Below the pieces are notes generated by a model that saw only the letters and a program-made list of their open reading frames with translations, was not told where the DNA came from and did no database searches. From contig CM043960.1 of NCBI GenBank assembly GCA_014529385.2, positions 75,870,410-75,934,409 on the forward strand: a stretch of 64,000 nt of DNA, written 5' to 3'. This document shows, one piece after another, positions 10,152 to 22,740 of the stretch. The DNA comes from Adiantum capillus-veneris. Lineage: Eukaryota > Streptophyta > Polypodiopsida > Polypodiales > Pteridaceae. Made by a program: the position numbers and the translations under genes. Each line of letters opens with the position of its first letter. Position 1 is the first letter of the stretch.

Positions 10152-10738
10152 AACCTCCCATGGAAGGACTCCAGCTGCTTTGCATGATTGCCACCTGTCA
10201 TGCATGGACTCCGGTTGACTTTTATGGTGACACCCTTCTTTTTGTATTGACAAGAACAGAGTACAACTGCTGAGGAGAGTGCTATACCCTGTGTGCCTAC
10301 CGACTGCTCTGCCAGAGCCTCTCCAAAGGCACACTTATAAAGGCAAAAGCAACCATTACAAAAAGCTGCTCCAAAAGCTGCCAGAATAGCTTGCCAACAA
10401 TAGCCCTGCCATGTGGCCTGCATTTTGCGGCTCAAAATTCTGGGTCCAGTGTACGGACTGCCATGTCATCAAATTTGTGACTGTTACTGGCTCTGCTCAA
10501 ACGGTTTGGGGATGTTGACATTGCTGTTATTGGCTTAGAGTTCCAGTTCCTGTACTAGGCTTATGCTATCACCTTATAAGACGAAGGATCATTATGTCAG
10601 CTGGCATTTTTGAGAAAGCCATCCAGGTGTTGAAAACGCCGTTCTTTTTTGCCTTCGGTTGGATTTCTCCCGTTGTCAGCTAGAGGTAGAGGCTTTATCA
10701 GGGAAGCTGAACAGTGATCTTTTACTCTACTGGCACAG
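10152..10738. other. No gene seen
   Basis: No frame with recognisable protein similarity, no RNA gene and no clear repeat. Confidence 0.4.
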
Positions 10739-10970
10739 CTACGTAATTTAGTGTTGTGAAGAACTTTGAGGGGACCATTGTCAGTAATGTGGAAGCTTTG
10801 ATGGTCTGATTGATTGCGGGTCATGCATTGGTTGATGCGTTAGAATTGGATGGTTTAAGAGTGATCTCGTGATCTATAATTGCAGCTATGTAATATAGTG
10901 TTGTAAAGAACTGTGAGGTAACTATTGTTAGTAATGTGGCAGCTTGGATGCTTTGATTGATTGAGGTCTC
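10739..10970. repeat. Diverged direct repeat, ~84-bp unit
   Basis: 10739-10822 and 10887-10970 share CTA-GTAATxTAGTGTTGT and AGTAATGTGG, followed by TTGATTGATTG, with roughly 15 percent difference. The offset is 148 bases. Non-coding and of unknown origin. Confidence 0.7.
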
Positions 10971-11040
10971 ATCTCCACATTCTGATCGCTAGGTAAATTA
11001 GGGTAGTGTCCACTTGCCACGGCCATATGGAGATGTGACA

Positions 11041-11230
11041 CTTGATAGCGTGGTGGTAAGGCTTTCGTGTGGGGACCATGAGGTCCCGGGCCCTGTACGA
11101 TGCAAGGGCAGTAAACTAGGGGTGAATTAGGTGGTAAACTGGGAGTACCCCTCTAGAGAATTGGACGGCTCAGATCACCTAGTGATCTGGGGCTGTTGTT
11201 CTCTCGTGGGACACCCTGTCTTAGATAGTG
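11041..11230 (+). repeat. Possible tRNA-derived SINE head
   Basis: GATAGCGTGGTGGTAAGGC resembles the box A (D-arm) region of tRNA-derived plant SINEs, and a GC-rich AGGTCCCGGGCCC stretch about 35 bases on sits where a T-arm/box B would be, but the GGTTCGAnTCC core is lost. It may equally be a chance match. No target duplication or tail was identified. Confidence 0.3.
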
Positions 11231-11231
11231 A

Positions 11232-11242
11232 CCCCCCCCCCC

Positions 11243-11273
<31 letters not shown>

Positions 11274-11282
11274 ACACACACA
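11232..11282. repeat. 28-base C run followed by (AC)n
   Basis: An uninterrupted run of 28 C (11232-11259) passes directly into about 11 AC units up to 11282. Long poly(C) is rare in plant DNA and may be length-variable or prone to sequencing error. Confidence 0.9.
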
Positions 11283-11512
11283 AGCCAAACACACCACCAC
11301 CACCACCGCATGTGAGCACCTTGCCCTTCTCCTTCATTGTTCCTCCTGATGTAGTTGCCATGGTAATTCTTTTTTCCCCTTTTATGTTAACATGTCACAC
11401 CATAAGGTGGATTTTTAAAATAAAAATATTGGGATAATCAAGTTGTTGCATGAACCAAACATCATCTCTTGGGTTTTTAAAATACAGATTTTGTTTTCCT
11501 TATCAAGCAGGC

Positions 11513-11681
11513 AGCTGTTGTGGAGCGTGATAACGATTTGTCGAGGAGGTTCATGAGTTTATTGAAGTCATTGAGAGTCAGCAATCCAGCGGTTTACCAG
11601 CAGTGCCATTTTGTCAGGCAAGGTGACCAGCCCAGGGAGGGATTTCTGGTGCTATTCAACCTCGTAGAGGATCGGCCTGCA
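11513..11681 (+). CDS. Candidate host-gene exon, product not recognised
   Basis: A 169-base stretch looks like an internal exon. It is preceded by a pyrimidine-rich tract ending TTATCAAGCAG and followed by CAG|GTACTG, which fit acceptor and donor sites. It is open in one frame and codes about 56 residues beginning AAVVERDNDLSRRF and including SNPAVYQQCHF and GFLVLFNLVED. The composition is balanced and protein-like, unlike the surrounding AT-rich sequence, and has no retroelement motif. The family is not recognised. No second exon was found with confidence within several kb, so it could be a remnant of a broken gene, a captured fragment, or one exon of a long-intron gene. Exon borders are inferred. 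Confidence 0.45.
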
Positions 11682-13089
11682 GGTACTGTAGGATATGCAG
11701 AATGGATGGTACAAATTTTCCGGCAAGTGAAGCAAAAAACATGATGCAGTGTATGTAAACAGGGCTTCTATTGGGGCTTGTTTTTATTAGGTGAATGTGT
11801 TTATTCCTTGTCTTGATTATGCAACCCAGCTTGGTATGGCTTGTTATCATGATACACAATTCTGAGGAGGAGAAAGCTTAGCAGGGAACTTCATTGTGTA
11901 CAGGGAGGAGAGTTTGTATACACTACCATAATTTTTGCTTGTAGAATCCGGCATGTGGTTATTAGTTGTTGTTCAAGGCATGGTGAGAGAGACACAGGAG
12001 GTTAAGGGTATCATCTGTATCAATGAGAATGTGACCATTTGCGCATTCTGTAGGCTGTATACATTTCCATCTTGTTACGAATATTCTTGCCACAGTAATC
12101 AAAGGGCTTTTAATTTTTTCACACGTTCTTTTTTCCCGGTTTGTCATTTTTTGATCGGGAAGACTTGCCCTTCCGTTAACCTTTCTTTTGGTAACATGCA
12201 TGAAGCACATATTCTAAATAAGACCAAGCAAATTAAGCCATTGGATGTACTTCATAATGCTTGCTTATGACAAGAAGAGATTTTGCGTGCATATTTGGAT
12301 GAATATTGGTGTGTATATCTCCTGTGTTCACTTGTTAGCTGATAGCATTCAATGTCTATTGCTTTAATGCTCCAACTTTGCCCTGTCACAAAATACATTT
12401 TTTTTGTGCTGTGGATGGTTGTTTATGTCATGCTACCTATAAGACTCTGCATGGGCAAGGCATCAGATTATGACGGATTTGTCGTTGACCAAGTTAGAGT
12501 TGAGCTTGGAGCGACATTGCTATAGTGGAGGCACTCACCAAATCAATGTCCACACATACATAGGTGATGAATTCATCATTTTTTCGAGATTATGTATCCC
12601 AAGGATTGAGATGTGCCATGTTAAAGATAGAAATTGATGTGTATAGATCAAGCTTTTGAAACCAACACATTCGTACATTTTTTAAAGGTGAGCTGGGTAC
12701 CAATTTTTCTACAGATAATCATAATTAAGTTAGTTGTTATTTACTCGCATTTGTGTCAAAACACATGATATCCCTCTTTGGCTAAGGAATACATACATAT
12801 ATAAGTAAACAATAGAACACCTCAACAAAAATAGAAGAAACATGAACACAAAATTTTGCATTAGAATTTTGTATTGTATTACCTTGCAAAATCAATTCTT
12901 CTTATGTTGGCATCTTCAAATGTTATTGTTGGTGCTACTTTGCTATGCATTCACCCATGAGCCTTCAAGGAAGGTAAGCTTGGTAGCACCGACTACACTA
13001 TGTAAATTCAAAATTTTCACAATCCTAGATTCATACGAATTATTGGGGATAGAGTGTTGGGGCAAAATGATTCTGGAAATTCAAGTTTT
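11682..13089. other. No gene seen
   Basis: AT-rich sequence without recognisable motifs. A short stretch near 12470-12530 reads as an open protein-like frame (SDYDGFVVDQVRVELG) but has no clear splice borders. Confidence 0.4.
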
Positions 13090-15610
13090 GTAATTCCTCC
13101 AAATGCTGTTCTTCTACATGCTTGGAAAAGAAGGAATGCAAATGCATTGTGTGTCATGTGTGAAGTGATTTTGTTCTCACTTTGATTCAGCATCATTAAA
13201 GCACATGAAGCTTGGAGCATACTAGCACATGAAGCTTGGAGCATACTGGCTCGCTAATATGAGATGCACAGTCACACTAGAATATAAAATCTAACAAATC
13301 AACTTGTTGTTGAGGAACTTGTTGATGGAGAGAAGGTTGAGGTCTTTATCAGGCAAATTAAGGATCTCCAAGATCAATTAATTGTTGTTAGTGTGTCTAT
13401 TCTTTGGAAGATTTAGCTCGGCACACATTCATATACTTCTAGCTGAATATGATGGTCTTGTTATGGTACTCAACACTCAGGTTTATCCAACCCCTTTTAC
13501 ATTTGAAGAACTGAGTGAAATGCTGCTTGAAGAGGAGCTATGACTCAGGGCTAGGGATGGCGGGAGTGATGTTGCTTTCATGGCTAGCGTAAAAGGCAAG
13601 GGAGCTATGTCAAATGCCTCTAAATGAATCCCAAGAAGAAGAAATTTACCGAAAGTTGTTTTTATTGTGACAAGAAAGGTCATGTTGTTGAAGACTGCAG
13701 AACTAAGAAAGCAAATGAGAAGCATGACACCATGAAAGCTTCTTGAAAAGAAAGAGAATTTACCAACAATGCTGAGACAGAGCTTGAACTATGGGCTGCC
13801 ATAGAAGAGGTATGCTCATCAGCAAGAACCCTGTTTGTTGATGATTCTTGGATTCGAGATAATGAAGCATCTTGATATATGACTAGTAAGAAGTATTGGT
13901 ATAGTTCCTGAAATCATGTATTGGAACCCATCAATGTAATTGCTTGGGAATAATGAAAATGTCCTGTAGAAGAGTTTAGAACAATTTCGTTTTTAGCAGC
14001 TACAAGTGAAACTAAGCAACTCTTCGATGTGTTGTATGTGCCACAAATGAAGAAGAATATGCTCTCAATTGTTGTCATACCACAAATAAAAAAGAAAATG
14101 CTCTCGATTATTGCAATCAACATGATCGTGGTCTCAAAGTTTGTTTCAAGAAAACTTGAGCAGAAATATTTGATTCTCAAGGCAATACAGTGGGAAAGGA
14201 AGTAAGGTGTAAGAATCTTTTTATGCGTTTTTGCACTTACAATAACTATAGAAAAGGTACAACTCAGTCATGGCATGAAAGAATTGGTCACTTAAGTATT
14301 GTTGTGCTAAAAGAGATGCAAAGATCTGGGATGGTTGCACACATATCTTAAATCTCAAATATGAAGTATGTGAGGCTTGCATGATGGGCAAGCAACAAAG
14401 GAAGGCATTTCCACAAGAGACTAACAATCAACACACTCTCCTCTAGAGTTGGCATATGTGGATCTGTGTGGTAAAGGTTTACTTCTGCTTTGGGTGGATC
14501 TTTTTATTTTTTTGCAGTTATCAACGAATTTAGTAAAAAGATATTTCATTCGTGAGAAGCTTGAAGCTTTTGAAAAATTTAAAGTGTGGCACAAGCTTGT
14601 AGAAGATGGGATAGGAAAGAGGGCCAAGAAAAAGAGGAGTATTCATTTCAAATGAATTGAACAACTATTGCAATGAGCATGGCATCAAGCATCACCTTAC
14701 TATTGCTTATACACCACCAAAAAATGGAGTTGTGGAACATTGCAATCAGACTATGATAAAGATGGCAGGATGCATGCTCAAAGCCAAGGATATGCCAGAC
14801 TCCTTTTGGGTTGAAGTAGTAAATACAACAATTTATATCCTCAATAAAAGTTACACAAAGACTTTGGAAGGAAAAAAACCTCAAGAAGCCTATGTCGGTT
14901 TAAAGAAACCTTCGGCCTTGCATTTCAGAGATTTTGGATGTTTTGTTATACACATGTTCTTGATTCCAAAAGAAACTTTTTTAAAGCCAAAACTTGCAAG
15001 AAGTGTGTCTTTTTAGGAATAGTGAAGATTCTAAGGCATACAAACTCTATGATCCAGAGGCAAAAAATGTACTCACTAGCTGCATTGTGGTGTTTGAAGA
15101 AGGGTCACATTCGGCGGAGAAAACAGGTTGTCCATTTTCTCATCTAACAAAGAAATAACCCAACTTCTGCCAAATCAAAGTCAAGTGAAAATTCAGGAGG
15201 AGGACTTGTTTATTGATAACTCAAATAAAACTAACCAATTTTTTGTAGCATCACAGGAGAAGCCACTACCAAAGTGCGCTCAATAGTGCTTTGCTAATTG
15301 AAATCCTTATGTTCACAATTCTCGTGAAGAGGAGGATTGTTTGCAAAGGTCAAAGAGAATAGAGGAGCAAAAAAAAGCCTTCAAACACATCTTCAACATA
15401 GCTCGGCTTTATAAAACAGCCAACCTCCGCTCATTGGAAAAGTACAAAGCAAGGTTAGTGGCACAAGGTTTTTCACAAATAAAAGGTTTGATCTGAGTAA
15501 AACTTTTTCTCCCACACCTTAAATGACCACTATTCTCGCCTTGTACTTGCTCTTACTACTATCTTTTGTTGGGTTATTTTTCAAATGGGTGTAGTATCTG
15601 CTTTTTGAAT
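13090..15610 (+). pseudogene. gag-pol: Ty1/copia element L: decayed gag, protease, integrase, RT start
   Basis: Plus-strand copia remnant with many stops and frameshifts. Order of recognisable pieces: gag (13190-13520, VEVFIRQIKDLQDQL and TFEELSEMLLEEE); zinc knuckle CFYCDKKGHVVEDC (about 13660-13700); protease site region (W, then MTSKK, about 13845-13890) with the catalytic DSG damaged; pre-integrase HERIGHLS (about 14278-14300); integrase C-terminal half (14650-15150) with HGIKHHLTIAYTPP, NGVVEHCNQT and ILNKSYTKT; and the start of RT (EKYKARLVAQGFSQ, about 15430-15480). The integrase DDE centre is mostly missing. It stops near 15610 where the sequence switches to a minus-strand RT fragment. 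No LTR was identified. Long inactive. Confidence 0.82.
13201..13248 (+). repeat. 24-bp in-frame tandem repeat in element L gag
   Basis: GCACATGAAGCTTGGAGCATACTA occurs twice head to tail with one difference at the last base. It codes AHEAWSIL twice, the alpha-helical part of copia gag, so the repeat lengthens the frame by eight residues. Confidence 0.85.
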
Positions 15611-16374
15611 GGGGCGAATCAAACCCTGATGTCTGCTCTGCAAAAAAATTGAAACTTGTAGCAAGGAGTGTAGAGAGAGATATGATGCAAATTAGATTCG
15701 CAAATCAAAATCTAAACTAGCACTATGACATTGTAATGAAAATCGATAAATAGTTATTTATTGTAGCTGACAGGTGGCAAAAGCATAAGTGAACTATGGA
15801 CTATGCGAAAGGATAGCATGTTTATGGACATTTTATTATTTAAGTGCTCTTTATAGTCTATGGTAATTTATGTCTGGACGGACAATCTATAAACATTTTG
15901 AGCATTCAAAAAATCTATAAATAAATACCTGCAAGAGAAAAATGCTCACTTTTTCACAAGGGGAGATTGCACCCAATGCCCTATGTTCATCTTCTCTTCT
16001 CTCACCTCTCCTCTCTCCGTGCCTGTGTAAACTCTACTCTAAGAGGTGCACTTGCATGTGTTTCTCTGCTTTCTCTTTCACTTTCTATCTCTCTCAGAGC
16101 TATCTTGCTCAAGATTTATGTATGTATATAATCTATAGGTACGTGATTTGTGATTCTATTGCTCATAGCATGTTATTTTGGGTATTTTGCAGGTACACCT
16201 TGTATCCATTTGTTGCAGGCACCATCCACCTATGTGCCCTCAAGGTAGAGCTTGGATGACGATATAGACAACTAGAGTTAGTAGGAAAGGATACAAGGTG
16301 TTTGTTATCCTTGAATATAAGATGCCATGGTTCATGCATATAGCCTCTTTATATAGCATTGTAAGTGGGTGGTA

Positions 16375-16377
<3 letters not shown>
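15611..16377. other. No intact gene; copia-derived border
   Basis: The first 35 bases (15609-15645) resemble 16976-17012 in the same orientation, i.e. a second copy of the minus-strand RT segment around PLGFE. The rest to 16377 is AT-rich, with T/C-rich tracts near 15990-16100 and no recognisable protein. Confidence 0.4.

Positions 16378-16437
<60 letters not shown>
16378..16437. repeat. (GA)n microsatellite, ~59 bp
   Basis: Uninterrupted GA repeat, about 29 units. Confidence 0.97.
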
Positions 16438-16770
16438 CATGTGTGGTATTGACTATGCCAACCCACCGTTCGTGACCATCAACCAATGACCATCGACCAC
16501 TGAGCACTAGCCCCGTACCGTCCATTGATCATCGACCACCTGCCATAGTACTAATGGCAAGTACATATGTCATAGTAAATTAATGGTATGTACATGTGGC
16601 ATATCATCGTAGAGAATATTCCTTTAAAATTTTTCTCGGGACGCTATTCTCAACGCCTTGCTTAGAGGATCACTGGTCCCCCTAGAGCTCCCAACTGGGG
16701 CTGCCACCTCTAGACCCCAAGTTTGGGCTCCTGAAATATCTCTGTACCACCACAATCACAAATAAATACC

Positions 16771-17130
16771 TCATGAATGTGTAAGCTGGAATCCACCAAA
16801 TATGTGTGCACTATTGACTTGATTTTTGCTCTTTCTTAGTACAAATAAATTTGCATTAGAAGCACTCCTTTTAAAGCCAAGCTTTTTGAAAAACCTATCT
16901 ACCATGATATGCCATGCTCTTTGTGATTGCTTTAGGCCATATAAAGCCTTTTTCAACCTGAAAACCTTCCTTTTTGAAAGGGGTGATTCAAACCCTAGTG
17001 GTTGCTCTACATCAACCTCCTCTGTGAGGTAATATGCTGTGAGTGAGAAGATGTCTTTAGAACTTGATGACCTCAAAAGTTCTAATGTTTTATTTGTGGC
17101 ATGCCAAAATAACTTTGATGTATAAACCAA
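16771..17130 (-). pseudogene. Ty1/copia RT fragment
   Basis: The minus strand codes VDVEQPLGFESP, then FRLKKALYGLKQ, RAWH, FFKKLGFKRS and LFVLRK. This is the copia RT stretch E-V-Y-V-E-Q-P-P-G-F ... V-x-R-L-K-K-A-L-Y-G-L-K-Q-A-P-R-A-W-Y, upstream of the YVDD active site. Upstream of residue ~35 the translation is no longer RT-like, and the YVDD box is lost downstream. It lies in opposite orientation to element L 1.2 kb away, and may be the inverted continuation of that element or a separate copy. Confidence 0.75.
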
Positions 17131-18012
17131 GGGAAAATATTAAGTATGTCTCTACTAATGTGCAAGTAAGATTGGTGCATTACAAGGGGATGATGCCATG
17201 TATAAGGTTTGGACATCATCAAGCCTTATACATGGCATTGTAGAGTATCCAACACAAAAGAATTTTATTATTTTCCATAAATTAAAGATAAAAAAAAAAA
17301 ACTACTGGCAAAATGTTGGAAGGATTTTCTAGAGCAGTCCACCATTCAAAGCATTCAAGGGCATTAAGAACGACAATGAACTTGTTCTTACATACTAAAA
17401 TGAACTTGTTTACATTACAATCTCACTCTTGCAGTTATGTGTGGCTAACTACTTTGTTTAGGTTACAAGCTATGTTGAACCAAAATAAAAAGAGGCCAGA
17501 CATATTTTTTGAAGGGGCACGTGGTAGACGCTTTAGAGGTAAACACTAGATATACAACTATGGAGTGAAAGTTTAGGCATAAAATATACAAGATAGCAAC
17601 ATACTTATCACATGTTTTTTGAGTAATTAGAAATCACTGTTAGTTTTCAGGGCCATGGATGACAATTGATACATCTACAGACACATGTAATACCTAACCA
17701 CAACTTATAAATCATTTTGAGGGTGAGGATTCATCCTCTTTGAATTGGCTTTAATTTGTTTATGTTCACTTCAATACAATGATAAGCTTCATCTTAGAAA
17801 CTTATTTCTCTTAAAATGAAAATTTATGCGGTAAAATTCTATGCAAGTTTCTTCCCTTGTCAAGAGTCAATTATCTTGTTGAATATGTTTTGTTTTGGTT
17901 GTGTATTGTTTCTTAATATATAGGCATGCATACCTACATGCATATGCCTTATAGTCTGAGGAGACTATATGCTTTGTTTGATGCATAAAATATATCTCTC
18001 TACCTTTTGACA

Positions 18013-18014
<2 letters not shown>

Positions 18015-18042
<28 letters not shown>
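18015..18042. repeat. (CT)14 microsatellite
   Basis: Uninterrupted CT repeat of 28 bases. Confidence 0.95.
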
Positions 18043-18045
<3 letters not shown>

Positions 18046-19603
18046 GCCCCCAAACCCCCAACCCACAAAACACCAATTACAACGTCTTGATAAATTTTAA
18101 CGAATGGTGGAAGCTTACAATAGGCTACTTGGCTTGGAGGTTGGCAATGTGTGTATTGTGAATCAAAGTTTACATCAAGAGTCTCTCACAATTATGTAAA
18201 TATTTTTTAGTTACGTCCTATAATAGTACATGTGGCTTATCAAAATTTGGCTATTGCAGCGGATCTTGGAGGTAGATGCTTAACACTATGATTCCAAGCT
18301 ATAAATACTGAAGTGAGTGGTTGAGGTTTTACTCAATTTTTTGAGAAAAGATTTAGCCAAAATAACGTGCCCTTATACTCCCCTTATATTTGAGTCACTC
18401 TTTAAGGTGTCCTATGTGATGATAAATAATGAATAGTTACCTTGCTCTTTACTGATTAAAAAGCTTGTTTTTCCATCTAAAACACAGTCTTGTATACACT
18501 TTTGGCTGGGCTAATTTGGAGAACAAAAACTATTTAACTAAATTTATGACACTATTTATTTTGGTCAGTGTATTGCAAATTTTTTGGTGGGGTAGACAAG
18601 TGTTACAAATGAAAGCTTGTTTATATGCTTAAGCTTCCGGTGTGGCTACTAATGTGAGGATCACATATTCACTGTGGGATGTTGCTAGAATGTTGTCACT
18701 ATGTGGAAAAATAGGGTTCTTTGGAACCCCCTTTAAGGTTTGTGTCGAAGGTTGAATTGGCTACTTGAAACTTGAACAACATACTTTCACATATCATGCA
18801 CAATGCATAGTCCTAGGACATTGATTTGTGGGTGCTACATCTGTGTAGCTCCAAGGTCGAGTTTATCTATGATCTATTATCAGCTCATCAAAATCTAATG
18901 TCTTACCTATGCAGATTTTATCATCAGAATCACATGGACGACGCTCTAGAAGGTACAAACAATGTTGCTAGGCTTTAATAGACATGTTATAGAGAAGGTT
19001 CAATGTGGCTAGCTACACGCCATCGCCATATGTTTAAAGAAGTGATAGGTGTACATGGGCATGACTCTCTCAAAAGAATCTTCCAAACCTCTATGGAGTC
19101 CAGTCTACCACATTTAACATCTGCTTAGGGTAACTTTACTAGTATAAGTGCACCTAACAAAAGAGGGGTAATTTGGGGAACTTTGCTATTCAATGCAAAT
19201 CTAACATTGAAGATATATATGGATTTGTCTTTTCGAAACGCTTCTTTTAAGACCAATATTGATATTTTTTAAAATTTTGTGCAAGTCGGTATTTCAAAAT
19301 TTTGAAAACTGGCTTGACTCTCAGCCAATCACCTTTTAGGAATTTGTACTTTATTGGAACAAGGAGTGTTTACTAATGGGCCTCATACGCTTGGCCATTC
19401 ATGCATGCCTCCTTACTGGCTCACCCACCCTATAACACTTTCAAAAAGTCAACTACAAGCTCTACTCCATTCAGTTTAATAATTGAATTAGGTCACACGA
19501 AAAAAATGGTCCAACATACTTCAAGTGTAAGTATAGATTCTTGTTCTCTCATGTCTCCACACAATGTGGGTCGCAAATTTAAGTCCAAAGCATACTGTAC
19601 AAT

Positions 19604-19762
<159 letters not shown>

Positions 19763-21106
19763 GGTTTAGCCTAAAGTAAATGACCCTAAATCATGTTAAT
19801 TAAGTTACCTCATTTTATGAAGGAATTTCTATGGAAGGTGCTGTGGGGGGCTCTTCTGATAGGCATCAAGATTTAGGCACGTGGTATCGGGTCCGTCAAG
19901 GTGCAGATTGGCTAGCGAAGAACCTTTTCATGGAATGCCCATCAATTAGAGGCGTTTCAGGGAAGGTGTGAAAATGGATACAAAGAACATGGAAGGTAGG
20001 GTTTTTCAAGAAGGATTTGTGCCTTGGTGGGAAACAATTTTGAAGATTAGTCGAGGATCATAGCCTGCTTTTTGTTCCTTCCCTTGAATGGAGCTCCTCC
20101 ATCAACATCTTAAACATGCCTCCTTGATGCTCATTCAACACTTGCAATGCTGTTTTTTCATGCCACATTTGACATGGACTCGAGAGTGAATGGCAAGGGA
20201 GAACCCAATTTTCATATCGATAACAACCCAACTTCAATCTAGCATGATGTAGGGATAAATCAAGCACTTTAGACAAGGTCAAGAGGGATGATGTTATTGA
20301 TGGTTAGATTGTGAGAACCACCCTTGATTGATAGATGCATGTGGTGGATGTGCAATGTGGATTTTGATTTATAAGAGGGATCTCCCATAGGATCTTAATT
20401 GGGAATCCTAGAAAAGGGCCCCTGAAGGACCCTTTCAAATTTTATGTACGCCCATATAAATTTTCAAACCAAGTCCCTAGGCTACTCCCTGTTTTGGATT
20501 CAATGTATACACCCTATTAGTGACCTTTCGACCTCCTATACCAAGTTGAAAAAGATGTTTGTATAATGTAGGGGGTGGTTGAAGCACCCCCTACATTTCT
20601 TGGGAGAAAATACAAGTGAAGGACCTTTACAAACCTCCATTTTCTTAGAGGGCATAGGCACTAGGTAGCAAAGAGGAGGATAGTATGAAGGGACCATTTG
20701 AATTTAATGTTTTACTCAATTCATTGAGAGGAACATCCTCTTTTGAATAGGGGCAAGGAAGTTAACAATAGCTATGCGGCCTTCATTCTCTCTCCTCCCC
20801 TTTCGCTCTTTCTCTCACTCAATTTTAAGTGAATCATGCAATGCCACCGCTGTCTCTTTTTAGTAGTCTTTGTGCAATGCATTCCTACATTTTTGCCTCT
20901 AATTGAGAGTTGCGCCAAGAGCAATGACGGTCAAGAATCTCATGCAAAGCTAGCTAAGCATAACATTAGCCAAGGGAATTTACTACAACACTCGAGTAAC
21001 TCTTGTCTAGCCAGCTCAAAGCTAAGATTCTAGTGATGGTGTTTAAAGCTTGTGTCTCTCCTTCATGAGACTATAGAACTATACCTTGTTTAGAGTAGAG
21101 TAGAGT

Positions 21107-21108
<2 letters not shown>

Positions 21109-21201
<93 letters not shown>
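21109..21201. repeat. (AG)46 microsatellite
   Basis: Uninterrupted AG run of about 93 bases. It probably lies inside the 3' LTR of the copia pseudogene to its right. Confidence 0.96.
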
Positions 21202-21203
<2 letters not shown>

Positions 21204-21535
21204 CACCGCAATGGACGTCTATATCATAGCTATCTGGCACCAACATTCACAATGCCAATAGTCAAGGAACCAACCTGGATGGGGCATGGAGACATGTTGT
21301 AGTGTTAATTACAACAAAGTGAACCTACACGAGAAGATACATGAGTGTGAGGGTGGCGTGGGTGTTCCTACTTAGTGTGAGTGCTTGCGATGGAGTAGGA
21401 GCTCTATCCTCTTGGTGGAGTCACAATGCAATATGCACTGACCCCCTTTTTCATTATATGTACCAAAGAATAAGGTTAGGAGTTAAATGGATTAGTGTAG
21501 TGCGAGTTGCCACATGGACTTCGGCATACCCAACA
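21110..21535 (-). repeat. Probable 3' LTR of copia element G (partial)
   Basis: On the minus strand a short purine tract (TGGGAGGT, plus 21536-21543) is followed by TGTTGGGTATGCCG, the usual start of a copia 3' LTR. The same PPT-to-LTR arrangement occurs in element F. The far end was not identified, and the left border given here is only where the microsatellite starts. Confidence 0.5.
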
Positions 21536-21639
21536 ACCTCCCAATTGAAGGCCAATGTGGCCCAAGTGGCATACCTAAATACAAGGACCATGAAGCTCCT
21601 AGGCTTCACCCACTACCCATAAATCTATGCAGTGCATGA

Positions 21640-22740
21640 ATCATTATGAGGCTAAGCCCTTTGTGAGAGCATCTACAGGGTTGTTGTTAGTATGAACCTT
21701 GACAATCTCTATGCACTTGCTATCCAACACATCTCGTATGACATGATACTTGACTTCTATATGTTTTGACTTGGAGTGAAAAAAAAATTCTGTGCCAATG
21801 CAATGGCACTTTGGCTATCACAATGCAACTTTGGAACCTCATGTATGCCCAAATCTCCCAGTAGGTGAGATTACCAAATGGTTTCTTTGTTGGCATTGGA
21901 TGCAAAAATATACTCTACCTCAGTAGTATCAAAGTGCAAACACTTGCTAGCTGTGCCCTTAAGATATGTGAGGATATGCTTAACTGATTTTCAGAGCTTC
22001 TCATCAATATTTTCCATGTATCTACTCACCCCTCCCACTACATACACAATGTCCAGTCTAGTGGCCACCATGTCATACACGAGAATACCAAATGCTGAAG
22101 AGTATGATACTTTAGCCATTTACACTTTTTTAGCATCTAACTTGCGAGTGTCACTCTTGCTAAGTTTTAAGTATGCTTGCAATCCGAGACTCAAGACCTT
22201 GTGGATATACTTCTCTTGAGACGGCTCAAGAATTCCACCACCACCACTTTGTCTTGATATGCATATTAAGAAAATGATTTGCATCTCCCAAATCCTTCAT
22301 AGAAATTTTTTCTAAGCATCTTCTTCAGGTGTCCAACCTCATCCTTAAATTTCCCCAACAATTAACATGTCATCCACATACAAAATCAAGATGATTAGAG
22401 AACCATCATCAAGATTCCGGCTATACAAGTAGTTTTCCTCTTGACTCTTCATATATCGTTGGTATTGCATGAACTTCTCAAATTTTTGGTACCACTTCCT
22501 TGAGCCTTGCTTTAGGCCATGCAATGCCTTTCTGTGTCTACAGACTAGTTCTTGCCTACTAGGCTTGTCAGGTTTGACTTCAAAACCTTCTAGCTACTGC
22601 ATGTAGACATCCTTGCCAAAATCCCCATAAAGAAACACCATCTTCACATCTTACACATAGCACTCATCCTGTGAAACCAAAGCATATGGCATAACATCCA
22701 CAGTAAATATCAACACATGAGAAGGAGATGTCTCTATGGC
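21640..22740 (-). pseudogene. pol: Ty1/copia element G: decayed RT and RNase H
   Basis: Minus-strand copia pol with many stops. From 22660 down: DVKMVFLYGDF (for D-V-K-T-A-F-L-N-G), KALHGLKQGSRKWY, then LILYVDDMLIVG with an intact YVDD catalytic box (about 22365-22380). Next come LVYDMVATRLDIVYVVG and VKHILTYLKGT of the RT/RNase H connection, then RNase H with CDSQSAIALAQN (about 21800-21830). It ends near a polypurine tract and LTR. Integrase and protease are missing between this and the gag knuckle upstream, so the element is internally deleted. Confidence 0.8.

Noticed and set aside
10080-10435. Cys-rich minus-strand peptides
   Set aside because: Two overlapping frames with no conserved motif or start context; they lie in what looks like LTR or flanking sequence.
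12842-13093. Small secreted or membrane protein (hydrophobic N-terminus)
   Set aside because: AT-rich chance frame; its 3' part overlaps the start of the copia L gag region in another frame.
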